Assembly (NCBI GenBank): GCA_023284085.1
Contig: JAKVHY010000049.1
Span: 1-34,881 of the forward strand
Source: Shewanella benthica
GTDB taxonomy: Bacteria > Pseudomonadota > Gammaproteobacteria > Enterobacterales > Shewanellaceae
Reading direction: 5' to 3'
Length of the DNA stretch: 34,881 nt
Within the stretch, counting starts at the first letter, position 1, and every line of letters begins with the position of its first letter. This document shows, piece after piece, positions 24,884 to 31,535 of this stretch. The position numbers and the translations under genes are program-made. The notes under the pieces are model-generated. The model ran no database searches. It saw only the letters and a program-made list of their open reading frames with translations, and was not told the DNA's origin.

Positions 24884-26275
24884 CTAGAAACTCCAGAAAG
24901 TATGAGCCACTACGTATAGAACTAACATGCTGATAAAGTTGATTATCACACCCGCCCGCATCATCTCAGATTGTTTGATAAAACCTGATCCGTAAACAAT
25001 GGCGTTGGGAGGCGTCGCCACTGGCAACATAAAGGCGCAAGAAGCTGCAATACCAATAAGCACTGATATCATGATAGGGGATAACCCCAGTGGCTCGGCA
25101 ATTGCTGCAAATACAGGAACCAATAATGCGGCACTGGCAGTATTACTTGCAAACTCGGTGAGCATCACCACAAAGAAGATAACCGCTAGCGTGAATAGTG
25201 CCATGTGGGTGTTACCGAAAATATCAGTAACCCAGTGTGCCAGAAATACACTAGTACCAGTGGCTTTTAAAATTGCACTTAATGTTAAACCACCACCAAA
25301 CAAGATCAACACGCCCCAGTCTGTGGTTCGCTCAATCTTCTTCCATTCAACCAGACCAAGACCCGCTAACGTGACGACTGCGCCGAGTGCAACCACAGTA
25401 TCAAATTGGGCAATGCCTCCAAGTGCCTGAGCGATTGGCTTACTAAATATCCAACAGCATACTGTGGTAATGAAAACTAGAAGCGTTAATTTGCCCTGGA
25501 AATTCAGCTTAGTATCACTAGTCGGTATTTTACAGACCACAGAAAGATCGGGCTTAAGAAACAGATATAAAGCAATAAGCATGCTTGGCAGCATCAAGGC
25601 GACGGTGATCAAGCCAAATTCAAGCCAATCACTGAAACTTAAACCGACTTGTGCTGCGGCAATGGCATTAGGTGGACTGCCGACTAGAGTGCCTATACCG
25701 CCGATATTGGCCGAGTAGGCAATACCAAGAAGCATAAACAGATAAGTGCTCTTATGCTCTTTGAAATCAAGTTGCTGTAGAATCCCCAAAGCCAGGGGCA
25801 GCATCATGGCTGCGGTTGCAGTATTACTTATCCACATAGAGAGTAAAGCCGTTATGCCAAAAAGTAACATACAAGCAATACTAAGTTTCCCCTTCGAGGC
25901 GGTTAACACTTTTTGTGCTATGAGCTTATCTATTCCTTGATGGTTCAGGGCTGCAGCTAGCACGAACCCACCGAAGAAAAGGTATATGATTGGGTTAGCA
26001 AAGTTACTCATCGCCACTTTGGTTTCAAAGACGCCGAGAACAACAGCAAGAATAGGAATCATTATTGCGGTAATACTGATATGAATCGCTTCAGTTAGCC
26101 ACAAAATGGCGGCGAAGATCAGAATTGATAAACCGGTATTAACGCCTTCATCGAAGGGAAGAAAGTTAAACAGCATGATAAAAAGGACGATATCGGCGAA
26201 TAATATGACCAGTTTTTTTTGTGGGGCATTAAAGCCAGATTGTGAGTCGCCGGCGTTTTTTTTGATTTTTTCCAT
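24884..26275 (-). CDS. DASS-family sodium/dicarboxylate symporter (VcINDY-like)
   Basis: Inner-membrane Na+-coupled carrier for C4-dicarboxylates such as succinate (SLC13/DASS family). From the ATG at 26275 it has 463 residues and about eleven hydrophobic helices. The two Ser-Asn-Thr signature motifs fall at 150-152 (WISNTATAAMM) and 377-379 (FASNTASAALL), exactly the positions known for VcINDY (462 residues). SPPNAIAAAQ and ATPPNAIVYG mark the two sodium-site loops. The frame is open to an ATG at 26347, but those 24 extra residues are polar and the inner ATG has AAGGT about 10 nt upstream. Substrate specificity is inferred from family. Confidence 0.88.
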   Translation of the reverse strand: MEKIKKNAGDSQSGFNAPQKKLVILFADIVLFIMLFNFLPFDEGVNTGLSILIFAAILWLTEAIHISITAIMIPILAVVLGVFETKVAMSNFANPIIYLFFGGFVLAAALNHQGIDKLIAQKVLTASKGKLSIACMLLFGITALLSMWISNTATAAMMLPLALGILQQLDFKEHKSTYLFMLLGIAYSANIGGIGTLVGSPPNAIAAAQVGLSFSDWLEFGLITVALMLPSMLIALYLFLKPDLSVVCKIPTSDTKLNFQGKLTLLVFITTVCCWIFSKPIAQALGGIAQFDTVVALGAVVTLAGLGLVEWKKIERTTDWGVLILFGGGLTLSAILKATGTSVFLAHWVTDIFGNTHMALFTLAVIFFVVMLTEFASNTASAALLVPVFAAIAEPLGLSPIMISVLIGIAASCAFMLPVATPPNAIVYGSGFIKQSEMMRAGVIINFISMLVLYVVAHTFWSF

Positions 26276-26347
26276 CTCAGTTCGACCTTCTTTCTCATTA
26301 TTATATTTAGCACACACTAACTTAGAGGAGGACTTCGGCATAATCAT

Positions 26348-26673
26348 TTGAGGTGTATCTTTGTTACATTCAAGGAGACATAACTGAGTGACTGGTATGG
26401 TGTTTTATCCATTTGTGTGACAAGGCTTACGCCGATATGATCGAAAAAATATGTGATTGAATTTCAAATTTGCACTCCTCTCCTTAAAATCTTGCAAAAA
26501 TGAAAATTTCTAAAACTTAAAACTGCGATGCTTGTCACGTTTTAGTTCTGATGGGTTGCTGCTCGATAGAAAAATGGCAGGAAGTGGGAGCTTGATCTAC
26601 ATTTAATGAGTGGCCATGGACCAAAGGATTAACGGCTACATATTAAAGGATTAATACTCAACATGGAGTTACT
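26348..26673. other. Intergenic region between the DASS transporter and the ComEA-like gene
   Basis: This 326-bp gap separates divergent genes and should carry both promoters. A TGTGA followed six bases later by TTCAA (around 26453) is only a half-convincing CRP-like site. The segment at 26440-26520 is AT-rich. I see no RNA gene or ORF with coding features here. Confidence 0.4.
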
Positions 26674-26991
26674 ATGAAAAGCACACTCGTATCTGCGACA
26701 CTTATGGCTGCAATCTTTTCACTCAGCGTCTACGCCGGTGAGGTTTCTAGCCAATCGAAAACGGCCCATCAAAAAGAAAACTCACATCAAGTTCAACAAC
26801 TGAATGTCAATATTAATACCTCTTCAATAGAGCAATTGGTTTTACTTAAGGGAATAGGTGAATCAAAAGCGAAAGCGATTGTCGAATATAGAGAGACTAA
26901 CGGCAAGTTTAAGGTGATAGGCGATCTTTCAAATGTGAAGGGGATCGGGCCTAAGCTTGTTGAGATAAATAAGAGTTTTCTAAGCTTATAG
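26674..26991 (+). CDS. Secreted helix-hairpin-helix protein, ComEA family
   Basis: 105 residues with an N-terminal signal peptide (MKSTLVSATLMAAIFSLSVYA, cleavage near 21). A polar linker follows, then a tandem helix-hairpin-helix module: NINTSSIEQLVLLKGIGESK and LSNVKGIGPKLVEIN, both with the GIG hairpin turn. ComEA-type proteins bind incoming DNA non-specifically in the periplasm during natural transformation. GGAG lies 5 nt before the ATG. Monocistronic, just upstream of ffs. Function by family; uptake competence of this organism is not shown. Confidence 0.88.
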   Translation: MKSTLVSATLMAAIFSLSVYAGEVSSQSKTAHQKENSHQVQQLNVNINTSSIEQLVLLKGIGESKAKAIVEYRETNGKFKVIGDLSNVKGIGPKLVEINKSFLSL

Positions 26992-27133
26992 CTCAGATCT
27001 ATAGACTATCTGTTTATAGAAGCAGCAGTCAGCAGTCAACAAGACGATAGTTACTGTTTAGGACTTGATTGCTCGGCGGGCTTAGTAGATAATGCTCGCC
27101 GTTCTCTGAGGTATTTTACTCAAAGAAAGCAAT

Positions 27134-27241
27134 GGTGACCTTAGGGTCCCCTCGCAATGATAACTCGTGAATTCGGCCAGGCCTGGAAGGGAGCAACCGC
27201 AGCAAGTGACTCATGTGCCGGGGTGTGGCTCTAGGGGAACC
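27134..27241 (+). ncRNA. ffs: SRP RNA (4.5S RNA)
   Basis: RNA of the signal recognition particle, which binds Ffh. The apical domain is diagnostic: CCAGGCCTGGAAGGGAGCAA with a GGAA tetraloop (27185-27188), the conserved AGG/AGCA internal loop, and GCCGGGGTGTGGC on the 3' side, closely following E. coli 4.5S RNA. The hairpin folds along its length. GGT-GA-CCTTAGGG (27134-27146) pairs with CTCTAGGG-GA-ACC (27229-27241) through a tandem G.A mismatch. CCCC (27148-27151) pairs with GGGG, and CGCAATGA with TCATGTGCCG. About 108 nt. This is the only copy in the window with both strands of the outer stem. It lies beside three partial copies. Confidence 0.9.
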
Positions 27242-27296
27242 TCCAATCTCTTAGTACATCAATTGTTTAGCTCATACTTAGATAAGAATGACCTCA

Positions 27297-27317
27297 GGTG
27301 GTACACTTGGTGGTACA
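27297..27317 (+). repeat. Two direct repeats GGTGGTACA before the integrase fragment
   Basis: GGTGGTACA occurs at 27297-27305 and 27309-27317, period 12, just before the first integrase N-terminal fragment. Could be recombinase or excisionase binding repeats; inference only. The second repeat unit (27606 on) lacks them. Confidence 0.5.
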
Positions 27318-27321
27318 TTTC

Positions 27322-27429
27322 GTGAGCAAAACTCAATCTGATTCATCCCCTTATTTGTTCCAATCTCGTCATGGCATCTGCTATGCGCGTATAGTCGTAA
27401 CTGAAATTCTGCGTTCTCTCCTTGGCAAC
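27322..27429 (+). pseudogene. Truncated tyrosine-recombinase N-terminus (copy 1)
   Basis: From a GTG at 27322 the frame encodes a stretch containing SPYLFQSRHGICYARIVV and then LRSLLG. This is the pattern of the N-terminal segment of phage-type integrases (P-Y-L-x-R-x-G-x-Y-Y-x-R, as in DUF6538-like integrase N-termini). After about 35 residues the reading frame runs straight into ffs-derived sequence, and the catalytic domain is absent. The frame stays open to 27597 but the rest is translated ffs, so I do not call a functional protein. Confidence 0.55.
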
Positions 27430-27541
27430 TGTATCCCTCCCGTAATGATAACGGGTGAATTGGCTTGGCTAGAAAAGGAGCAACCGCAGCAAGTGATTCA
27501 TGTGGCTTATGTACTCAAGTGTGGCTCTAGGGGAACCTCCA
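27430..27541 (+). pseudogene. Truncated SRP RNA copy 2
   Basis: Matches ffs from about CCCTCCCGTAATGATAAC through GAGCAACCGCAGCAAGTGA to CTCTAGGGGAACCTCC. The 5' outer strand is missing and the tetraloop region is altered (GCTAGAAAAGGAGC), so the hairpin cannot form properly. Confidence 0.8.
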
Positions 27542-27602
27542 ATCTCCTAGTACATCAATTTCTCAGCTTTATCTCTTCTAGTGCTACATCCTACTAGAAA
27601 AA

Positions 27603-27700
27603 ATGCAATCTGATTCATCCCCTTATTTGTTCCAATCTCGTCATGGTATCTGCTATGCGCGTATTGTCGTACCTGAAATTTTGAGCCCTATCCTAGGCAA
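27603..27700 (+). pseudogene. Truncated tyrosine-recombinase N-terminus (copy 2)
   Basis: From ATG 27603 it encodes MQSDSSPYLFQSRHGICYAR, then IVVPEILSPILGKG, before the frame enters ffs-like sequence. It is a diverged duplicate of the fragment at 27322-27429 with the same truncation point. Confidence 0.55.
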
Positions 27701-27799
27701 GGGTATCCCTCCCATAATGATAACGGGTGAATTGGCCTGGCCCGGAAGGGAGCAACCGCAGCAAGTGACTCATGTGGCTAATGTACACAAGTATGGCTA
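27701..27799 (+). pseudogene. Truncated SRP RNA copy 3
   Basis: ffs-like from GGGTATCCCTCCC to ATGTGGCTAATGTACACAAG. It keeps a good apical loop (CCCGGAAGGGAGCAACC) but lacks the 5' outer strand and diverges before the 3' CTAGGGGAACC. Confidence 0.8.
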
Positions 27800-27879
27800 G
27801 TGTATTTTCAGCCCTAAATGACTTATTTCAGCAACTGGTTATCATCAAGTACCTTTGCCAGATGTGATATTTACGCGGC

Positions 27880-28281
27880 TTAGCCGCGAGTCCATCCTTC
27901 CTCTGGAACAACATTATATAGGCATGTTTTACCGCTTAATACTAATAGGTGAACCCATGAAGAGTAAGGAATACTCGACACTTCATTTAGTTCACCATCG
28001 CACCATTTTCTAAGTACTTTGGTCTTATCTTTGCTCGCTGTTTTGAGGCCAAGCATTCTTGCAATATCAGTCTTGCAATGACCAATAAAGATCATGGTTT
28101 CTATTACTTCTGAAACTTCGGCATTGGTCGGATCACGATAACTCGGATCGTCGATGTTTCTATATGAGTCAAGTCTGGTTGGGTTCATGAAATAGACTAT
28201 TCCTACATGTCGTTTCATCTTTCTGAAACAGTCCATGACTTCGCGCTCATCTATATCACCAATATCACTTACGTTATCCAA
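27880..28281 (-). CDS. Uncharacterised protein with a C-terminal helix-turn-helix-like region
   Basis: 133 residues, TTG start at 28281 with AGGAG 7 nt upstream (complement of 28289-28293), a good initiation site. I do not recognise the N-terminal half. The C-terminal half contains TDIARMLGLK, then KVLRKWCDGE and IPYSSWVHLLVLSG. That resembles small phage/island proteins with a degenerate HTH followed by R-x-W and I-P-Y-x-x-W. Composition is AT-richer than the backbone. It lies in the putative ffs island, alone on the minus strand. A regulator role is possible but unproven. Confidence 0.6.
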   Translation of the reverse strand: MDNVSDIGDIDEREVMDCFRKMKRHVGIVYFMNPTRLDSYRNIDDPSYRDPTNAEVSEVIETMIFIGHCKTDIARMLGLKTASKDKTKVLRKWCDGELNEVSSIPYSSWVHLLVLSGKTCLYNVVPEEGWTRG

Positions 28282-28646
28282 GGCCTTTCTCCTAACTGTA
28301 GATTCCCGACAAGACTACACATGTAAAGGAGGGAATTCAATATGATCCCCTCCTTATTGTTTAGCCATCAAAAGTATGATTGAGATTTCGTTTTGGAGGG
28401 TTCTTTTATTTATAATGGTTGCACTGGAGGCTTTTTCTATTGATACCCTCCATATTGTGGTGTAGTGTACGCGTCGTAGATACATGTGTGTCACCTGATT
28501 AGTAAAATGAGAACCAATATCGAAACATTTTGGCGGGTACTTAACTACATTTCCGCTCTTGCTGTTCTCAACTTGGGCTGAAGTGAAACGGAATACAAGT
28601 GTGTGCAACCAAGTTCAATTTAAAAGCATTAACGTTGAGAGTAGAG
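28282..28646. other. Gap in the island between the divergent unknown genes
   Basis: Besides the hairpin at 28326-28355, this AT-rich gap shows no gene I can support. A minus-strand open frame (28354-28608) has no ribosome site and unconvincing composition. Promoters for the flanking divergent genes are expected here. Confidence 0.4.
28326..28355. terminator. Inverted repeat, possible terminator
   Basis: AAGGAGGG (28326-28333) pairs perfectly with CCCTCCTT (28348-28355), 14-nt loop, with moderately T-rich flanks on both strands (TTATTGTTTA on plus). It lies upstream of the minus-strand gene at 27880-28281, so it may instead end an element-internal transcript. Confidence 0.4.
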
Positions 28647-28958
28647 ATGTTTGATAAAAAAGTAACTAGCCAAATAACCTGTTCTATATGCAAGGTTGTG
28701 GCAACAAGTAGTGAAGTTAAAGAGCTTACAGTTTGTTGTTCATGCCAGTCTGTGACTGAGTTTCTAGGCAATAAGTGGGTTGTAGTTGGTCACTACGGGG
28801 ATGAAGACTCTTATATAGAAATTGTTACTGCAGAAAGTGAGTCTGTAGCAAGAGAAAGATTCTCAGAATTTATGGATAGTCAGTCTGAAGGGAGTGAACA
28901 CTGGATCACTGTAGCTTCACAGTTTGAGCAAGCTATTGAACGAAGGTTGGGTGAGTAA
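28647..28958 (+). CDS. Uncharacterised small protein with a zinc-ribbon-like N-terminus
   Basis: 103 residues from ATG 28647, which has GAGAGTAGAG just upstream; the frame extends 16 codons further but without a site. Cys12-x2-Cys15 and Cys30-x2-Cys33 (with an extra Cys31) form two knuckles typical of a zinc ribbon. The remainder is acidic with KWVVVGHYGDEDSYIEIVTA, a possible small alpha/beta fold. No family recognised. Its stop TAA shares one base with the next ATG (TAATG), suggesting translational coupling. Confidence 0.6.
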   Translation: MFDKKVTSQITCSICKVVATSSEVKELTVCCSCQSVTEFLGNKWVVVGHYGDEDSYIEIVTAESESVARERFSEFMDSQSEGSEHWITVASQFEQAIERRLGE

Positions 28959-29029
28959 TGGCTGAAGTATGTATTTTACTTGGCCTTATTGGACTCGCTT
29001 TTCTGAAGTTTAATCGGTTTGAACTGTGA
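28958..29029 (+). CDS. Possible 23-residue hydrophobic peptide
   Basis: MAEVCILLGLIGLAFLKFNR plus FEL: one short membrane-like segment. It starts at the ATG overlapping the preceding stop and ends TGA overlapping the following GTG by four bases (GTGA). The tight overlaps at both ends argue for a real coupled frame, but 23 codons can occur by chance. No homologue recognised. Confidence 0.35.
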   Translation: MAEVCILLGLIGLAFLKFNRFEL

Positions 29030-29376
29030 TCCTGTTAATTATAGCTGGCGCTATGACAATATTTTATATAACCATGATTAACCTAGGAATTAGAAAGTTG
29101 AAAATATTACTACCACTTATTTTTCTGACGTCATTCGGGGCACATGCAGGTTTTGATGAAAAGGTTGCTGCTTCATTTGCCGCTAAGTACCACGTATGTG
29201 CTAAGCGATTAGACAATAACGGCATGCCACTAAGATCACTAAAACTTAGGGCAAAATCAAAAGAGATCACTCGAGAGAAGATTGGCGATGGATACTTGAT
29301 TCATTTCGATAAAGAGAAGAAGAAAGCTTGGAAACTATCACTCAATAAATGCAAGAAGTTAGCCGATAAACTTTAG
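29026..29376 (+). CDS. Uncharacterised exported or membrane-anchored protein
   Basis: 116 residues if the GTG at 29026 is used; this gives two hydrophobic segments. The second (KILLPLIFLTSFGAHA) looks like a signal peptide with AHA cleavage. A TTG at 29098 with AGGA upstream would instead give a 92-residue secreted protein starting at that signal. The mature part is basic, with two cysteines (VCAKRLD and NKCKKL) that could form a disulfide. No family recognised. Located in the ffs island. Confidence 0.55.
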   Translation: MILLIIAGAMTIFYITMINLGIRKLKILLPLIFLTSFGAHAGFDEKVAASFAAKYHVCAKRLDNNGMPLRSLKLRAKSKEITREKIGDGYLIHFDKEKKKAWKLSLNKCKKLADKL

Positions 29377-29495
29377 CTTGTCTTGATCACCGTTTCCGTG
29401 AAGAAGCTATTTGTGACGGATTTGATCTTAAGGAATATGACTGTAACCAAGCCAAGCAACAAAGAACAATAAATGAAATGACACATGGGAACTAG
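29370..29495 (+). pseudogene. Possible gene fragment without a start codon
   Basis: In the frame following a TAA at 29367 there is an open stretch encoding LDHRFREEAICDGFDLKEYD, then CNQAKQQRTINEM, before TAG. The amino-acid composition looks like real protein, but there is no start codon. Could be the end of a broken gene next to the island boundary. No family recognised. Confidence 0.35.
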
Positions 29496-29500
29496 ACTAA

Positions 29501-29564
29501 CTAGGGTCCAAGACGGCGTGGTTTGTGTGGCTAATGTACTGAATATGACGCTAGGGGAACCTCC
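29501..29564 (+). pseudogene. SRP RNA remnant 4 (putative distal attachment site)
   Basis: CTAGGGTCC at the left matches the start of the ffs 5' strand. TGTGGCTAATGTACT followed by GCTAGGGGAACCTCC at the right matches ffs copies 2 and 3; the apical domain is deleted. The sequence after CTCC differs from that after copies 1 and 2, as expected of the original chromosomal flank. Confidence 0.65.
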
Positions 29565-29619
29565 GATTCCCCTTAATGTTCTCTTCTCTAATCCAAGTGC
29601 GTCTTCTCTTTAAATTTAT

Positions 29620-29916
29620 TTATTTCAATGGCTCAGAGCTATTTTGTTCGCTTTTTTCTTTGTGCAGGTTAGCCTTGATAAATGCTCTCGATTTTTCTAA
29701 TGCGGTTTGGATTTCAGATCTCATCTGAGACAGCTCGTTGTAATCTTCAAAGAAATAGGTATCGACTAGATGCCGTATATAGCGAACCGGAAGCTGATTT
29801 AGGGTGACACAACAAAGATCTGCCAGATAGTCTTCCGGCAATTCATCGAGTAACCCTTCATCGGACAAGAGTTCCATCAGAAGGACTTCGTAATAGTTTC
29901 GAATTTCTAATTGCAT
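29620..29916 (-). CDS. ComFB-like (late competence development) domain protein
   Basis: 98 residues. The segment NYYEVLLMELLSDEGLL, then YLADLCCVTLNQLPVRYIRH resembles the ComFB family, whose core is a short helical domain ending in ALNxLPPRYV. The typical zinc-type CxxC is reduced to CC here. Acidic/basic C-terminal tail. Some ComFB-like proteins in other bacteria bind cyclic dinucleotides; nothing here shows that. Single gene, convergent with the island. About 230 bp upstream lies only a terminator of the next operon and presumably its own promoter. Confidence 0.65.
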   Translation of the reverse strand: MQLEIRNYYEVLLMELLSDEGLLDELPEDYLADLCCVTLNQLPVRYIRHLVDTYFFEDYNELSQMRSEIQTALEKSRAFIKANLHKEKSEQNSSEPLK

Positions 29917-30093
29917 ACAGATGCTCCGTGACCGTTAATGTCTATTGCTGTTATAGCGAACAAGAAAAGATAGTTCAGTTTGCAACCATATTTAACTAGC
30001 AGCAATAGCAAAGTGCAATATCTGCAAAGATAATTTTAGCGCTTGTTAGGAATTAATACCTATAGCTAAGCTCATCTCTACTAAATCTGGATA

Positions 30094-30123
30094 CAAAAAC
30101 GCCAGCAAATTATGCTGGCGTTT
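30094..30123 (-). terminator. Intrinsic terminator of the dinG-priC-DUF2057 operon
   Basis: Perfect 11-bp stem AAACGCCAGCA (30097-30107) with TGCTGGCGTTT (30113-30123), AATTA loop; T-run on the minus strand. 28 nt past the last gene. Confidence 0.9.
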
Positions 30124-30150
30124 GGCGTTTAAGCGAGATGGACGCTGTAT

Positions 30151-30849
30151 TTATAGCTGCTGAATGGCCCAACCCATAAACTCTTTTCGGGTCTTATCAT
30201 CGGCATGAAGCCACCAGTACTGCAACATCTGTTGGGCATGCTCGCCTTTATCAACTTCATTAGCCGAAGCCGGAACCATTGGCATAGCATCAATGGGGGC
30301 CGGGATACTGACTGGAGCCGTCGGTGTCGAACTTACCGAGGATGCAATCACAGCTCCACCAGTTGCTGCAGTCGTTATCGCTGCAATGTCTTGTCTATTT
30401 CCGCCACCAAATAGGCTAGTCACGAAGGAGTCTTCGGTGAAGTCAGTTTGAAGGACCTTATAGTTTACCGTCCCCTTGTCACTGCGGGTGATCACCACCT
30501 GCGGAGATTCAGCGAAAGACTTAGGGCGTTTGACGATATCGCCATCGGCGGGCTTCAATGTGTACTCATAGTCACCATCAACTGCTAAGGTAACAATAAA
30601 AGGGGAAGACTTGATAAAGCTTTCACTGTCACTGAAGTCATCTTGAACCATATCGTGATAACGGATCGCAATCTTGTGGCTGCCTTGGCTTAATTCCAGA
30701 TCTGCCTTATGGTTGAATAAGCTGCTTTCGACTTTCTTACCGTCGATGGCCAGATATTCAAATGACATCGGGATATTCAAATTAGCTGCTAGGGCCGAAG
30801 ATGAACCCAGCAGAGCCAAGATTGCGGTGATAGACATGAGTGACTTCAT
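30151..30849 (-). CDS. DUF2057 (YccT/CsgI-like) periplasmic protein
   Basis: 232 residues with a signal peptide (MKSLMSITAILALLGSSSALA). The family body is recognisable by NIPMSFEYLAIDGKKV, HKIAIRYHDMVQDDF and VVITR. An Ala/Pro/Thr-rich linker follows (about 160-195), then a C-terminal helix EHAQQMLQYWWLHADDKTRK. The E. coli relative YccT has been described as a periplasmic inhibitor of curli assembly; transfer of that role is uncertain. AAGGAG precedes the ATG. Starts 9 nt after priC, so it is in the dinG operon. Confidence 0.82.
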   Translation of the reverse strand: MKSLMSITAILALLGSSSALAANLNIPMSFEYLAIDGKKVESSLFNHKADLELSQGSHKIAIRYHDMVQDDFSDSESFIKSSPFIVTLAVDGDYEYTLKPADGDIVKRPKSFAESPQVVITRSDKGTVNYKVLQTDFTEDSFVTSLFGGGNRQDIAAITTAATGGAVIASSVSSTPTAPVSIPAPIDAMPMVPASANEVDKGEHAQQMLQYWWLHADDKTRKEFMGWAIQQL

Positions 30850-30858
30850 TGTTTCTCC

Positions 30859-31533
30859 TTAACGATTAAAAGGCTTATAGGTTTGAGAGAATGGTCGCTC
30901 AAACGCTTGAATACGATCTTCTATGTAGCTAATGGCTTGCCGACACTTACCGAGTCGTCGATGAACCAACAGGATCTCATTTTGCATCTGGATTTTGTCA
31001 GCACTATGACAGTTATCCAGTTTTGATTGCAAAATCAGGATTTTTTGTTCAAATTTACTCACCCAATTGAGATGTTTGTTGAGCTCTGCATACAGTTGGT
31101 GGCTATTATGCATGACTCCGGCGGCGATCCAATTGAAGCCGCTCTCATCATGGGACTTATTTCTACGCCTCTTCGCTTGGGCGACTCGAAAAGCTCTTTG
31201 CTGCGATGCCGAGTTGGCCCCTAATGAGGTGGTATTTAGCGCTCTTCTGACGGCGGTAAACTTGTCTTGAATACGTTCACAGCTCAAGGCTATGGTTTGG
31301 GTGGATATGTTACCTTTTATCAGCTGACCTAGCTGCTTAATACTCTTGTTTATCTGTTCTATACAGGGCGCAAGCTTAGCGCCGGATTGAATAAACAGTT
31401 GATCGTTAAATCTGTCGGTATCCCGAAGCAGTTTCTGCTCTCTTTTGGGTAAATTAGCATCGTGTTGAAGCACGTCCTGCTCTAGCTGCTTCAATTGGAC
31501 TGATAACTGCCTTAGGAGTTCATTTGTATTCAT
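30859..31533 (-). CDS. priC: Primosomal replication protein N'' PriC
   Basis: PriC loads DnaB helicase at stalled or broken forks together with Rep or PriA. 224 residues from the ATG at 31533. The frame is open 44 codons further into the transporter gene, but MNTNELLRQLSVQLKQLEQD is the natural start. Highly helical and basic; the C-terminus LGKCRQAISYIEDRIQAFER matches the end of E. coli PriC, though the protein is longer than the 175-residue E. coli form. It begins two bases after the stop of the upstream gene. Confidence 0.82.
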   Translation of the reverse strand: MNTNELLRQLSVQLKQLEQDVLQHDANLPKREQKLLRDTDRFNDQLFIQSGAKLAPCIEQINKSIKQLGQLIKGNISTQTIALSCERIQDKFTAVRRALNTTSLGANSASQQRAFRVAQAKRRRNKSHDESGFNWIAAGVMHNSHQLYAELNKHLNWVSKFEQKILILQSKLDNCHSADKIQMQNEILLVHRRLGKCRQAISYIEDRIQAFERPFSQTYKPFNR

Positions 31534-31535
31534 CG

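Larger units (their letters stand above)
27334..27799 (+). repeat. Tandem chimeric repeat: integrase N-terminus joined to truncated ffs
   Basis: Unit 1 is 27334-27605 and unit 2 is 27606-27799 (last unit incomplete); the period is 272 bp. Both begin CAATCTGATTCATCC, continue with identical integrase-like codons, and switch to ffs-like sequence at the same place (GTATCCCTCCC). The units have diverged at scattered positions. The shared junction means the fusion formed once and was then duplicated. Confidence 0.85.
27242..29564. mobile_element. Remnant of integrative element(s) inserted at ffs
   Basis: Downstream of intact ffs are two tandem 5'-truncated ffs copies (27430-27541, 27701-27799), each preceded by the first ~30 codons of a tyrosine-recombinase-like gene. 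AT-rich accessory genes follow, and then a fourth ffs remnant at 29501-29564. Sequence just past ffs copies 1 and 2 is shared (CAATCTC then TAGTACATCAATT) and leads into the integrase start, as at the integrase-proximal end of an island. Sequence past copy 4 differs, as at the chromosomal end. No full-length integrase is present. The att-site reading is inference. Confidence 0.55.

Noticed and set aside
26440..26475. CRP site before the DASS transporter
   Set aside because: Only one half-site (TGTGA) is good; the other half (TTCAA) does not match well enough.
27298..27597. 99-residue open frame after ffs
   Set aside because: Only the first part resembles a protein (integrase N-terminus); the rest is translated ffs sequence, so it is a chimeric repeat rather than a gene.
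27334..27799. CRISPR or satellite interpretation of the 272-bp repeats
   Set aside because: The unit is an integrase/ffs chimera with only two copies and no spacer structure.
28354..28608. 84-residue minus-strand frame in the island
   Set aside because: TTG start without a ribosome site, overlaps the upstream region of the plus-strand gene and a hairpin, and its composition is not protein-like.
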